DNA from: Casuarina equisetifolia
Taxonomy: Eukaryota; Streptophyta; Magnoliopsida; Fagales; Casuarinaceae
Assembly (NCBI GenBank): GCA_028551475.1
Contig: CM052355.1
Coordinates: 18,435,543-18,499,542 of the forward strand
Direction: 5' to 3'
Length of the DNA stretch: 64,000 nucleotides
A program made the translations under genes and the position numbers. Of the stretch, positions 13,169 to 24,244 are shown in pieces. Each line of letters begins with the position of its first letter. Position 1 is the stretch's first letter. The notes beneath the pieces were generated by a model. The model was not told the DNA's origin, did not search any database, and saw nothing but the letters and a program-made list of their open reading frames with translations.

Positions 13169-13548
13169 TGTTGGAACACTCCCACATTAAGTGCAAAAAG
13201 AAAAAAACTATGAGCTTATAAGTGGGAAGCTGCCACTTCTTATGAACTATTTTTCAAGGAACAATGGAGTCTCTAAAACTAATAAAGCCAATAAGTGGTG
13301 TTAGAGCCCATTGAGACTAGGCCAATACTAATAGTAAAGCCCAATGATAAAGGACTAAAAACAAATGGGTCAGGACCACTAAATTAAACTATCTTAACTT
13401 AAGCTCAATGTGTAACAAGAGAGGAGTACATACCAAAAAAAAGAAAAAAAAGAAAACTATAAGCTTGTAAGTGTTAATCTACCACGTCCTTATAAACTGG
13501 TTTTTAAGGAATAGTGGAGCCCTTAATAATAAATTAAAAACTAATACC
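13169..13548 (+). mobile_element. Most complete forward TRIM-like copy
   Basis: The 5' terminal repeat (13169 to about 13292) is followed by TGGTGTTAGAGCCCA at 13296-13310, which differs from the usual plant Met-tRNA primer site at only a few positions. A spacer then leads to the purine tract AAGAGAGGAG at 13417-13426 and a diverged 3' terminal repeat. The two terminal repeats share blocks such as CTATAAGCTTGTAAGTG-like and TTTTTAAGGAATAGTGGAG-like segments. No target-site duplication could be assigned because neighbouring copies abut. Confidence 0.55.
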
Positions 13549-13943
13549 GATTTAGTTCAAATTCAAAAACCTCATTTACTATATGTTAATAATTATTGTA
13601 TTAGACGAGCTATAGAAGATGCATGCCCAATGACACTTTAAAAATTTCTCAATGTAGCACATGTACTTGTAATGCATAAACTAATTTATATTATCTTTTA
13701 ATGTGAACTCAACTCTTCTTACCAAAGACAAAAATTTAGTAAAGAAATAGTTGAACAAGCATTTTTACCGTGGTTACTCTCTTCTTTTCACATATTTGGT
13801 ATATTTTATAGAGTAATGATACTATTCTTCCTTAAGATGGAATATTTTATAGAGTAAAGATGGGATATTTTATAGGCTTCTGTACTTTTTTCATTTTTAT
13901 TATGTTTCCATTAAAAGAGTTAAGGGAATATACATACTATTCC

Positions 13944-14096
13944 AGATATGTATGTTCTTTGGCACTTTATTCATGCGTCAACGTTTTGTGCTCTATCTTG
14001 TGATCAAACCCCTGCGTCCCTCCTGAACTCATTGATGGAGAGCAGAGATCTCTGGTTAAGTGTTCTAATCAGCCATACTTAGAAAATGAATAAACC
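13944..14096 (+). pseudogene. Relic of a third cystinosin copy (last exon only)
   Basis: The sequence matches the last exon of the two upstream cystinosin genes. The acceptor TTCCAG is followed by codons resembling copy 2 ([17 protein letters not shown] becomes ICMFFGTLFMRQRFVLY). A one-base shift after the AAACCC codons then brings a TGA at about 14023. Similarity continues into the 3' UTR (the GAAAATG and TGCTCA blocks) and back into the end of the preceding intron (ATACATACT before the acceptor). That means it came from a DNA-level duplication and not from an mRNA copy. It keeps AAG at the site where copy 2 has its TAG stop. No earlier exons were found. Confidence 0.75.
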
Positions 14097-14437
14097 TTCG
14101 TTATGCTCAATTATGCAAAAGTCAGTTAAATATTGTAGTGTTATCTTCTAAAGTATTTGAAAAAAAAAAAAAAGAAGAAGAAAAAAGCCACTCGATTGAG
14201 CCGTGAAGGTAAGGGTTTACAAAAAAATAATTTTTTTAATTCTCTATTCTCCACGATTGATTCTTTAATATAGTTTTGTGAGGTATTCTTCAATTACTTT
14301 TCTTGGTTTGCTTGTTCCACACGTACTATGACCAACGAACACACCTTGCCTCCCACGCCTCCGTTCTTATAAAACAAGACCGACATCTCAATCCTTCATC
14401 ACTCATCTCTTTCCTTGGCCAACAACGCCCACCAAAC
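14097..14437. other. Spacer and presumed leader of the next gene
   Basis: Contains an A-rich run near 14160-14186. No gene is seen before the ATG at 14438. The open frame extends upstream to 14303 but has no ATG there. Confidence 0.5.
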
Positions 14438-15007
14438 ATGAAGAGAGAGGGTCGCCAACATGGAATGGTCAGGACCTCCCGGATCCTACCACCTTCTGTA
14501 AGCCCGAGACCCGGCACTCGGTTCATCAACAAATTTGAGTCACCCCCAACCGCTGGCTTGTTCACCAAGGTGCCATCGAAGCCCACCAACCACTCCAAAT
14601 TCACAGGGAAATGCGGCATCCCGCGGTGCACCCAGTGTCATCTGCAGCCATCGTGTAAGTCCAAGCACAAGAGCAAGGGGACCCAGAAGCTCAAATCCTC
14701 CGACGTTGCTTTGAGTTCGCGGATGATCAGTTGGCGAGTTGTGGACGGGCAACCCGGCCTGAGTTTTTCCGGGTTTTCTGCCACGGAACTTTTGGATCAT
14801 CTGTCCAGTGTGCAGGCTAATGATGCTGAAGTTGATGACGGTGATTTTGGGTATGATGGGACCGTGGATTTGGAATATCCATGTCATGGGGACAATGAGG
14901 CAAATGATGAGATAGGGCATGATGATAATATAAGTTATCACGAGGTGGGATTTGTGCTGGACCAGGTTGAAAGTGACGACGACTGGTGTTTAGTGCAAGA
15001 AATGTGA
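14438..15007 (+). CDS. Plant-specific uncharacterised Cys-motif protein
   Basis: An intron-less frame of 189 aa starting MKREGRQHGMVR. The N-terminal half is basic and ends in a compact cysteine motif, GKCGIPRCTQCHLQPSC (C-x4-C-x2-C-x5-C), followed by a Lys-rich KSKHKSKGTQKLKS stretch. The centre has WRVVDGQPGLSFSGFSATELLDHL. The C-terminal third is very acidic (many Asp and Glu). This arrangement recurs in plant proteins of unknown function that I recognise by pattern but cannot name. The cysteines could bind zinc; that is inference. The frame is open upstream to 14303, but the first ATG is 14438, so this start was chosen. Codon use is GC-richer than the surroundings, as expected for coding sequence. 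Confidence 0.75.
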   Translation: MKREGRQHGMVRTSRILPPSVSPRPGTRFINKFESPPTAGLFTKVPSKPTNHSKFTGKCGIPRCTQCHLQPSCKSKHKSKGTQKLKSSDVALSSRMISWRVVDGQPGLSFSGFSATELLDHLSSVQANDAEVDDGDFGYDGTVDLEYPCHGDNEANDEIGHDDNISYHEVGFVLDQVESDDDWCLVQEM

Positions 15008-16648
15008 TTGATAGTCTCTGCTTTTTAACTTTGTGCAAATGACTCCTTTGTAACTTCTTCCTTTTCGTGTTCTTCTTGTTTATCTTAAATGAATGTAACT
15101 CTCTTATTCAGGACCGTGTCCCATAAATTGTGATATTCAATAATTACTTTAATTGTACACTTTAACATGCAAGTGCGACAATTGTGAGTTTATCTTGCAA
15201 ATTATTTTCGATCATATCAAAATTTGCTTATTGTTTGAGCCCCAACAGTTTAATGACATTTGGAGACTTTACTACATGAAAGGTGGATTTGAGCCTCCTC
15301 CTTTTCTAATAAAAATTGCTTATTTATATAATTTTTTTACTAAAATTTAGTTAAATTTATTAGAAATTGATTAGTTCTTAGAATTCGTAGATATCAACTT
15401 TTACCCCTTTTTTAATAGCTTGAGAATTATATCTTCAGCAATATGGTGGTCCCACTTTGTGATGGACGTCCTTTTTTTTTTTTTTTCTTTATTGGGTTAA
15501 ACATTTCAATGCATGTAAAGTACCGTCCAACCACCAGCTTAAAGTGGTATTAGGCGCAACCACTAGGAAGATGCCACGTCAAGCAAGAAGACGACACACC
15601 GAACGTCTTCTTTTCCACACTTGTCTGACCGAACTGCTGAGAGGAGCCCCATGCCTCTGCGGTTCTTCCGCTTGCTCTGCCTGGCCGACATATCCGACCG
15701 CTTGCCCGGATCAGAATGAATCTCGTCCGTTGAAAAATACCGCCGGATCATCATCAAGTGTGCGCCGCGGCTGCAGCGGAATCTTTTTCCTGCTATCCCT
15801 TCCCTTCCCTTCCCTCTCTCAGGTTAACCCTTCTGTGATGGAAATTTATAAATTTTCAAAAACATCAAATAAAATTTGTTCATGCAATTGAAGTATTTTC
15901 AGGAAAGTACATATCTTTCGATGTCACGTTGGTTTTCTATGAGCTTGAAGTATTTAGGATTTGCTGTAATTGCCTGTCATTGGTTACTGAGTAAACTGAG
16001 CGGTGCATTAACGTTAAACTCAATAGGCATGGTTTTTCTATTGCTTAATTTGTTCTTTGTAGTGGGTTCTATTTGGGTTTCTTTCCCTATTGCGTTCTCA
16101 TGCTATGTTTTGCTGGTTTAGTTTTGGGTACTCGAAGGCTGTTTCTTTCCCGAGGTCAAGGTGGTGTTATAGTGTAAGGAAAATAAAAAAAAATAAAATA
16201 CAAGATACCTTTTAGACCTCCACTAGAAATGGATTTGAAGTTCCCATTGGAGGTCTATGGAACATTTGATGGATTAGCATATTACGATGACTCACCTTAC
16301 ATCGGCTTTTGGCTGTTCTTATGGAGAACTATGAGTTAGAGTATCTTCATTTAGATGCCACTATATTTCTTAGACTTTAAGGTCTGTTTGGTTCTTAGCT
16401 GAGGGACATGGTAGAAGAATAATATTTGGCCTCCAGCATTGGGCTGTTTGCTTCTATTCACCTTGTGCTATATCGAAGCAGGGGATAAAGGCTATTCTTT
16501 TTCTGTAATACGTGTTGAACTTGTTTACATCTGTTGTTACTGCGATTAAAGCTATTAAGATGATCATGGTTGATTCTTCTTCTTGAGTTGCTGGTTTATG
16601 TTTTATGACAGTTTTTTTTCCCCCTTGTATACTTGGACTGAAGGTTAG
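15008..16648. other. Spacer and probable spliced 5' leader of the FRS gene
   Basis: The pyrimidine-rich stretch ending CTCTCTCAG/GTTAAC near 15822 has donor character. The T/C tract ending near 16639 (TTGGACTGAAG), just before the ATG at 16649, has acceptor character. This suggests one 5' UTR intron of about 0.8 kb. Open frames inside show no domain. Confidence 0.45.
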
Positions 16649-19114
16649 ATGGAGTGTAGTGAGCCTGATATAACAAGTCATCCGGAGGAAGAAGATACCG
16701 GATATGAGCACCAAAAATTTGTAGAGCAGAATCAGGTGGATGTTGGTGTTGGGTCTGAGTGTCAAAGTTCAAACGTTTCTTCTGTTGGCAAGAGTCATCT
16801 GGTTATTGATAGTGAACTTGATTCTCAGACACTGAGCCTTTCTTCTGTTGATAAGAGTCATGAGGAGACTGATGGCGAGGGCTGTCAAACCTCAAATGTG
16901 TCCTCGTTTAACAAGTTTGAGGTGGATGTCATTGGTGAGCTGGAGTTTCAAAGTCCAAATGCCCTCACTGTTGGTGCGTCAGGCATCAGTGTTATTATAA
17001 AAAATGAGGGTGATTTGTATGTGGTACCAAAAATGGGCATGGAGTTTGAATCAGAAGATGATGCATATAAGTGTTACAGTAGATATGCTGTTCTGGAGGG
17101 ATTCAGCATTCGAAAAGATTTTATGAACAAAAGTAGGATAAATGGTGCAGTTGTTTCCAGAAGGTATACGTGCTATAGACAAGGTTATCGGCCTGGTAAA
17201 GACAATGCTAATTTGAGGAAATCCCGGCAGGAAACTAGAACTGGATGCTTAGCACATATGACTATTGCACGACAAACCAATGGCAAGTTTCGTGTCACTC
17301 ATTTTGAAACAGATCACAATCATGAGCTTCTAACCCCGTCTACTGCCCATATGCTACCATCACAAAAGAGATTAAATTTTGTTCAAGCAGTTGAGGCTGA
17401 CTTAGCAAATCGTCCTAGGATGGATGGGTTACCAAAACTTGGAATGGGTTTTGATTCAGAGGTTCATGCATATGAGTTCTACAATGCATACGCAGGGCAG
17501 GTAGGCTTCAGTGTTCGGAAAGATTATGTAAATAGGAGTAAGATAGATGGTGCTGTGGCATCGAGGCGGTTTACTTGTTACAGAGAAGGTTTTCGGCAGA
17601 AAGACAAGCGGGATTTGAAAGTGAAGAGACCTCCAAAGGAAACAAGGATTGGCTGTTTGGCACAACTAGTCATTTCTCGACAGGCTGATGGTAAATATCG
17701 TGTTACCCATTTTGAAGAAAGGCACAATCATGAGCTTGTTGCTGCATGCAGAGTACGCATGTTGCGATCACAAAAGAGACTGGCTGTGACACAGGGTGTT
17801 GATGGCAATTCAATTGATGGTTCTAAGATACGGCCAAGATTAGCCTCTGAGTTACTTGGTAAGATGATTGGACATTCCAAGGATCTTGCGTATGATCCAA
17901 TAGATTATAAAGGTAAATTACCTTCCCTACGTATGAGGGAGATGAAAGAGGGAGAGGCAGAAAGGATTCAGCTATATTTCCAAAACAAACATTTAAAGAA
18001 TCCTTCATTCTTTTATGCTATCCAACTTGATGCTGGTGATCAAATATCTAATATATTCTGGGCGGATCCAAAAATGGTGGTTGACTACAGTGATTTTGGC
18101 GATGTGGTTTGCTTTGATACAACTTGCGGATTATACAGAGATTGCCGACTTTTTGCCCCTTTCATTGGATTGAATAATCATAAGCAAATGGTGATCTTTG
18201 GTGCTGCTCTTTTATTGGATGAAACTGTTGAATCTTTCAAGTGGATATTTGCTACTTTCCTAGAAGCAATGGCTGGAAAGAAACCTAAGACTATACTCAC
18301 AGATGACAATGCAATACTGACTCAAGCAATTGATGCAGTATTACCAGAAACACATCATAGGATATGTGTGTGGCATGTGTACCAACATGCACTAAGACAC
18401 ATTGGCCATATGTTTGTTGGCTCTGGTTCTTTCGTTAATGATCTGAGCAGTTGCTTTTTTGATCATGAGGAGGAGGAAGATTTCATTTGTGCGTGGAAGG
18501 CAATGCTGGACGCATATGGTCTTTGGGAAAATGAGTGGTTGCATGAAATATTTGAATGTAGACAGAAATGGGCTGTGGCATATGGAAGGCATTACCTTCA
18601 TGCTGACATAAAAAGTGTACAGCTGCGTGAAAATTTTACTGCCAACTTAAAGAAGTACCTAAAGTCTGACTCAGATGTGCTTCCACTTTTCAAGCATCTC
18701 GGAAAGGTGTTGAATGATTGGCACTACAAAGAATTAGAAGCTAATTATGATATGGGGCAACATATGCCAAGATTAATGGGGGATGTAATACTGTTGAAGC
18801 AGGTGAGGGATATTTACACACCAAAAATATTTGAACTGTTTCAGCTAGAATATGAAACATGTCTAAATATTGTTATAAACCAGTGCACTGAGAAGGGGCC
18901 AATGTGTGAGTATAAAGTTAGCATATATGGGCAACTGAAAGAGTACACCGTTGCTTTTGATTCCGTCGATGAGAATGTTGCCTGCAGTTGTATGAAATTC
19001 GAGTTTATGGGAGTTTTGTGCAGCCATGCGCTAAAAGTTCTGGATTTCAGGAACTTGAAGTTGCTCCCTAGCAAATACATATTGAAGAGGTGGACCAGAG
19101 ATGCAAGAGTCTGA
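16649..19114 (+). CDS. FAR1-related sequence (FRS) transcription factor, transposase-derived
   Basis: A single uninterrupted exon of 821 aa. FAR1/FHY3-family proteins descend from Mutator-like transposases and act in the nucleus in light, circadian and flowering control. Visible parts are an acidic Ser-rich N-terminus, two FAR1 DNA-binding domains (about residues 130-223 and 266-363), a MULE transposase core (about 484-580, with DTTCGLYRDCRLFAPFIGLN and ILTDDNAILTQAI), and a SWIM zinc finger near 777-800 (C-x-C-x10-C-x-H). Each FAR1 domain ends in a HNHEL block. The tandem FAR1 domains and the end KYILKRWTRDARV suit the FRS7/FRS12 branch, though that subgroup is less certain. It is convergent with the WVD2-like gene on the other strand. 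The start is the first ATG after a probable 5' UTR intron. Confidence 0.93.
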   Translation: MECSEPDITSHPEEEDTGYEHQKFVEQNQVDVGVGSECQSSNVSSVGKSHLVIDSELDSQTLSLSSVDKSHEETDGEGCQTSNVSSFNKFEVDVIGELEFQSPNALTVGASGISVIIKNEGDLYVVPKMGMEFESEDDAYKCYSRYAVLEGFSIRKDFMNKSRINGAVVSRRYTCYRQGYRPGKDNANLRKSRQETRTGCLAHMTIARQTNGKFRVTHFETDHNHELLTPSTAHMLPSQKRLNFVQAVEADLANRPRMDGLPKLGMGFDSEVHAYEFYNAYAGQVGFSVRKDYVNRSKIDGAVASRRFTCYREGFRQKDKRDLKVKRPPKETRIGCLAQLVISRQADGKYRVTHFEERHNHELVAACRVRMLRSQKRLAVTQGVDGNSIDGSKIRPRLASELLGKMIGHSKDLAYDPIDYKGKLPSLRMREMKEGEAERIQLYFQNKHLKNPSFFYAIQLDAGDQISNIFWADPKMVVDYSDFGDVVCFDTTCGLYRDCRLFAPFIGLNNHKQMVIFGAALLLDETVESFKWIFATFLEAMAGKKPKTILTDDNAILTQAIDAVLPETHHRICVWHVYQHALRHIGHMFVGSGSFVNDLSSCFFDHEEEEDFICAWKAMLDAYGLWENEWLHEIFECRQKWAVAYGRHYLHADIKSVQLRENFTANLKKYLKSDSDVLPLFKHLGKVLNDWHYKELEANYDMGQHMPRLMGDVILLKQVRDIYTPKIFELFQLEYETCLNIVINQCTEKGPMCEYKVSIYGQLKEYTVAFDSVDENVACSCMKFEFMGVLCSHALKVLDFRNLKLLPSKYILKRWTRDARV

Positions 19115-20799
19115 ATTGCAAAGGCAAGTTTAAGGGCACTCTTCAGAAGATTACAAGGTGGCTAAAACAATCTCTCTGGTGATAGTCAATTTTGTTGTTA
19201 AGACTGCCAAGATTTTAAGATGTCAATTTTCTCCTAGAAAATTCGATGTAAAGAAGGAGTTTGTGGACTGAACTATGTCAATACCATACAAAACCGTCCT
19301 GTACACTTTGTTTCATTTTTATTTTTATTTTATAAGAAGCTGAAAAGAAGTTACGGCTCTTTCTTCTTCCCTTTCTCATCTTTCTTTTCACTTTCTTTAG
19401 TGCTTCCTTCTGATTATGAATAAGGGTACGTACGATTGTCCTCCCATCATTCAGCAGGGTACTCAATGTTGGGCATCAGTAATGCTTGATACTGCGTGCC
19501 CATTTGCAATATGCATGGTCATCTTTTAAATGCTAGCTTCCACCAAACGTGATGTTTTCTCTGGAGCACAAGAAGTCCGGCATCATGGAAGTGTACATAA
19601 CCCATTCACTGATTTCTTCATTCGTTCATCTTCTGTAAAAAGTGGAATTGGCAAGATTTATCAAGGCCGTTCTCCCATCAGGAAAACCTGCTTTCTGCTT
19701 CTGGTTTCTCTTGTTCAAATTAGATCCTTAGCTTCACACGAAGCTCCAGTTATCGGTATCTATTTATCATTTAAACAAGCTTCGTTGTAAAACTGCTTTG
19801 CTGAAAGCGGTCGTGTCATACAATCAATCCATGGCTACTTCTCTTTACTAACAGTGATAGATATGCTAGATATGAACACTTCATACTTGCTGTGGTTTAG
19901 TGGATCCCAATAGAATCCGGCTGCTCACCAGGCCATGGTAGCAGATTCTCAAGTTTGTTAATTATGACTGCAGTAATTCTTCTTAAAGAGTTTGGCAACC
20001 TAAACGTAAGGGCCGAAACTTGAACCTTTTAGTGTATTCAAACATAACTGACATAACTGACACTTGTCTCCTAAATGAAATATTTGGACATTTCTGCTTC
20101 TTAAATTGTGAGTGCCTGATTGGACTAGTTTTATTAGCAGAACCCTTATCTTTGTAGGCTGATGGGCAACCTGCAAATGCTTGTGAGGTAATGGTAGATA
20201 CGTTATTGCATTCTTCAGGATGCTGGAAGCTTTAGAGTTAAATGAGCAAGAGCCTACGGTTGGACTTGAAACCTCCGAGATTACCCTCAAGTAACTTGAG
20301 CGGCAAATTCCAAAGGGTAACATTCTTGATCGAGCTTGGGCTGGTTTGATCACTGGTTTGATGCTTCCCTGCCCTAAAATTAAGAAACTGAAATTTGTGC
20401 ATGGAGACCTCGCAAACATGCCTCACTCTTAAATTACGGTTTTCTTCGCTGTTTTTCTCTGTAACAACGATTTTAACTGTTAAGGGCTCAAAAATAGATC
20501 CTGTGGTGCTTCCAACATAATCCTTGCAGAGTTGAATTTCTCTAATTACAAGTCTGATGTTCATCATAAATTTAACTCAACTATTCCACATGGTAGGCCT
20601 ACAAATTTGGTACACTGAGGATATTTCACAATTTATGTGCCAGCTAAGTACTAATTTCAGAAAGAGACTCCGCATAAATATTTGAATTCGCCCGCAACTG
20701 ATGTGCTGAAGCATCACATAAGTCTTTCAGGGCTTTAGGCAGCAGGTGGTGTTGTTGAATAATATTGGATGTTGTTTATTAACATTCTGCATTGCATAT
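19115..20799. other. Convergent intergenic region, no gene seen
   Basis: Holds the 3' UTRs of the FRS gene (+) and the WVD2-like gene (-). Frames such as 19530-19790 and 20238-20567 have no recognisable domain or splice support. Confidence 0.5.
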
Positions 20800-23700
20800 C
20801 TAATTGTAATATTTGTGGCCTTGCCTTTCCTTCTGAATATTTGGTGATTTATTCTCATACGTATCCACTGCAGATTGTGGAGAGCGAGAAAGAATTGGAG
20901 TTTGACCATGCTTTCCATGGACATGCTTGGAGCCATGTCTTCTGATTGAAGGCTTCGAATGAGGTGGCGGCGATGTGGCCTCCACTGCAATGCGAGTGGG
21001 CTTTCTTCCTACTTTAGGTGACTGTTGATGTGTCAATGGAACCTACATGACAGAAGGGATGAAAAAGATGTCAAAACAAGTCATAATTTCTGAATATTAA
21101 TATAAAACCACTCGGGATAGGCATTTAGGTAGAAGTTCCGCACATATGAGGAAGTTGAAGGACAAAAGAATGAGAAAAATAGTCTTCCTTGCAGGATCTA
21201 TTGCTGGGAATAGAGAGGTGGTTTTGTGTAGTCTCAGAGAACCTCTCTCACACATCTCACCTAGAATGATCAAGTGAGGGAGACAGGGATCACTTGCGAG
21301 TATGGTCAGCTATCACTCTCTAAAATATAGAAATCGTAATGTGTGGTCAGGGATCACTAGGCTTTTAAGTGATCTTTTTTGGGAATCACTGGCTGCTTTT
21401 TGATTTTTTGTGAAACCGTATTCCAGAATCACTAGTCTCTGAAATTGATTGAACTACCAGAATCACCAAGAGACAGAGAGGTGTGTTACCTTCTTGGTCT
21501 CACTCTGTGGCTCTTTTCTATCCTTATAAAAGTTAGGCAGTGGCCTGGCCTTGAAGCAAAGGGTTTGGCGCAGTTTCCTAATTTCTGCTTCTGCTTTCTC
21601 CTGCGCAAGGATCATAGAATCAATGCCATGATAAAGAAAAGTTATTCAGACAAAATTTAGACTGTATACGTGAGGCTGCAAGGATTTCTAACATTGAGTT
21701 TTGTTTGCTGCTGTACTTTTTGTGCCTCATTAGCATTGAATTTGTCTTCCAGCTTCTGAAAGTGACAAGAAATATGACAAAGGCAAACAAATTGATTAGC
21801 AACAAATTCAGTCCACAAAATGTTCATTATTTAAGGTATAAAAATAACCGGACTTTTTCTTGCCTGCTTTCTCTTTGCAGCTCTTTCCTCCGTCCTGAGG
21901 AAGAAAGGTGAGGATAAAATTGGGGACTGCATTTTGTTTTTGCATGCACTCAAATATTTGGAACAACTGGCATAAAAATAAAAATTATAATCAGAGGCTT
22001 TTACTCAAAGGCTTTTTACTCATCAAAAAATAACACCTCAAAAGTCCTTTAATTGCTTCAGAAATGATATAATTAAATGATTGTTCACTTGAATTTTGTC
22101 CTTTTGACAAAATGCTGAAAATAGTTTCTGTATTCCATTAGCAGTAGACTGGGAATTTGATATGCAGATAGAAGTAATTCCTTTCTGTTCATTGTATTCC
22201 TACGACTCACTCTCCTTAGTATCACAAAATCTCAATACAACAACAAATCCGAACTATTTGTAATAATCCAAGCAAAATATGCTTACTCATTTGGAAGCAA
22301 GCACCACTTTTTGCCGACTGTTTTACTTCCCGAGGCTGAGGGATTAAGTGGTGTTCTGCCCCTGTGATTTATAGATGGCAGAATGTTTATGCAATAGGAC
22401 ATCGAAGTTTTAAACAAACGCAACCATCAGTTAGATAATACATAACATCTTCCTTTCCTGTGAGTTAGATTGTGAAAAGCTATGAAGTCAGGTACCTTCT
22501 CTTCTCGGACCAAGGGGTAGTGGAAGGATCCTTTTGTGCCTCACTTTTATATACCTGCATTTCCAAGATGAACTCATCTTAGCATGCTTGCCGAGAACTG
22601 CAAAGTTAGTAGTTCATTCAGCGAAAGAAAATAAACAACAGAATTATGAGGCCAACTGCAGAGAAATAAGAAAGCACCATAGTTGGGGTTCTCAAAGGGG
22701 TCAAGCAATCCTTCGATGCCTTAGAAGAGCTACCACCAACTCTTGAACTTTCAATCTTCCGAATCACCTTTGAAGTGAACTTATTAAGTTCTCTAATAGG
22801 AGTGAAACTGACTGACTTGTGCATTGATTTTGGAGTCGATCTCTTCTTATCCGCATAGTCTATTAATGGTTTTGTGCTCACTGGAGTAGCATTATTATCC
22901 TTCTTGGTATAAACGGCAGCTGTGCGTTTGGCAGGTGAAGATGGGAGCTTAGATGCTCTATTGTGAATCAATGACCTAGAGGAAGAAACTGATGGTTTCT
23001 TCTTGCTCATCGAGGCGATATAATCGTAATTAGAGCTGCAACTCTGTTGCAATGGCAATTATGTTAGTAACGTGACCTCAGTATCAGCACCAAAGTAAAT
23101 AGAGACAAATCAGTGGTGTTACCTTCAGTAGAGGTTTCTCCATTTGGGGAGTTCCACCAAGCTCCATCTCATTTACCTCGTGATTACAAACATCCCGAAA
23201 GGGGCTCTGTTGTTCAACTTCCAAAGAGTTCTCCGCAAGAACCTGGTTTTCAGGTACCAGATCAGCTCCATCCATGGCACGACTATCGAATTTTTCCATC
23301 CCAGCATTTGAACTACAGCCATTGTCATTTACAGGGGAATATGCCTCGGTAGATGGGGCCTTGATCTCAGGTTGTTGATCAACAACCTCGTTGGAGTTTG
23401 GACACGCCATTGGCGAATCATGGGTACCAATATTCTGAACTGGATTTTCTTCAGCTGCTTTCGGGGCATCGTTTGCTGCAGCATTCGCTTGTTCAAGCAA
23501 CGCTGCCGCCTTTTGAGCTGCAATTTTCTTGTAGTGAGCTTCAAAGAAAGCTTTCTTCTGAGCTACAGAGCCAGGCCGGGCATACCTCTCGGCCTCTTCA
23601 ACGTAGCGGTTGTGAGAGAACGTTGACCACTTCTCCCAAGCTAAGGACTCCGACATGAACCTCCCAAATGAGACCGACTGCCCCAGAGCATGAACGGGAT

Positions 23701-24244
23701 TTCCCTGAGGGGCAGAACAATTGCTTAAGGCCATCTAAAAACTGAACCTATACTGATTTCAGCACATCAAAAGATGAAAAACCCGAAATTACTGGTGAAA
23801 TATTTTCAAAGAAACTGAACGCCAGTAGGAAAACAGTCTGGAAGGAAAGGCGAAGGTAGTATTCAACCGGTCGAGAAAATTCAGAAAATAATGCACATTT
23901 AGGCACTTTTCTCTGCTTTAATTTGTATGAAAAAGCTTAAATTACTACCCAACTGAGCCTCATAAAATTACAGCTAATTTCTGGCAAGAGTAATAAGGTT
24001 AGTAGATGCAGAAGCAGCTCCTCAGCAACTAAAGGCGTTGTAAGAGAAACAAGAAAGCGAAAACCTTCAGCAGCCCCAGTACTAAAAGAATTCAAGATCG
24101 TTTCAGTGGATCTTAAGCAGCCCACATCGACATCTAAGAAAAACGAAAACAAGTACTCAAAATAATTGAACTAACCTCATTTGCTTCATTGGAAATGCCA
24201 GAAGCATAAGAGAATGGCTGCATGAGACAAGTAGAGTCTCCCAT
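20800..24244 (-). CDS. WDL7: TPX2-domain WVD2-like protein (WDL7-like)
   Basis: Encodes 556 aa of the plant WVD2/WDL microtubule-binding family. Nine exons in reading order: 24244-24176, 23704-23123, 23043-22678, 22554-22496, 22361-22287, 21966-21864, 21755-21693, 21600-21490, 21042-20800. The start MGDSTCLMQPFSY and the block HALGQSVSFGRFMSESLAWEKW followed by NRYVEEAERYARPGSVAQKK are typical of this subgroup. The TPX2 domain spans exons 6 to 8: SPFFLRTEERAAKRKQ, KLEDKFNANEAQKVQQQ, EKAEAEIRKLRQTLCFKA, RPLPNFYKD. The tail is basic and Ser/Pro-rich. The intron after exon 6 has a GC donor (CAG/GCAAG). By family, the protein bundles or stabilises microtubules. A palindromic G-box pair lies 250 bases upstream of the ATG. 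Confidence 0.92.

Larger units (their letters stand above)
12352..13560. mobile_element. Nest of TRIM-like LTR repeats in both orientations
   Basis: A unit of roughly 380 bases recurs. It has a terminal repeat of about 125 bases starting TGTTGGAACACTCCCACA, then a primer-binding-like TGGTGTTAGAGCCCA (13296-13310), a non-coding spacer of about 110 bases, a purine tract (AAGGGGAG-like) and another terminal repeat. Forward copies start at 12352, 12548 and 13169 and near 13427. Reverse copies have terminal-repeat starts at 12702 and 12939, with purine tract and spacer adjoining. There is no coding sequence. This is the layout of terminal-repeat retrotransposons in miniature: short LTR, Met-tRNA-type primer site, polypurine tract. 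The identification is from structure only; a foldback or MITE family is the alternative. Confidence 0.6.

Noticed and set aside
15544..15891. 115-codon frame upstream of the FRS gene
   Set aside because: Lies in the probable 5' leader; no domain and no conserved sequence.
20238..20567. 109-codon minus-strand frame
   Set aside because: Falls downstream of the WVD2-like stop, probably in its 3' UTR; no family resemblance.
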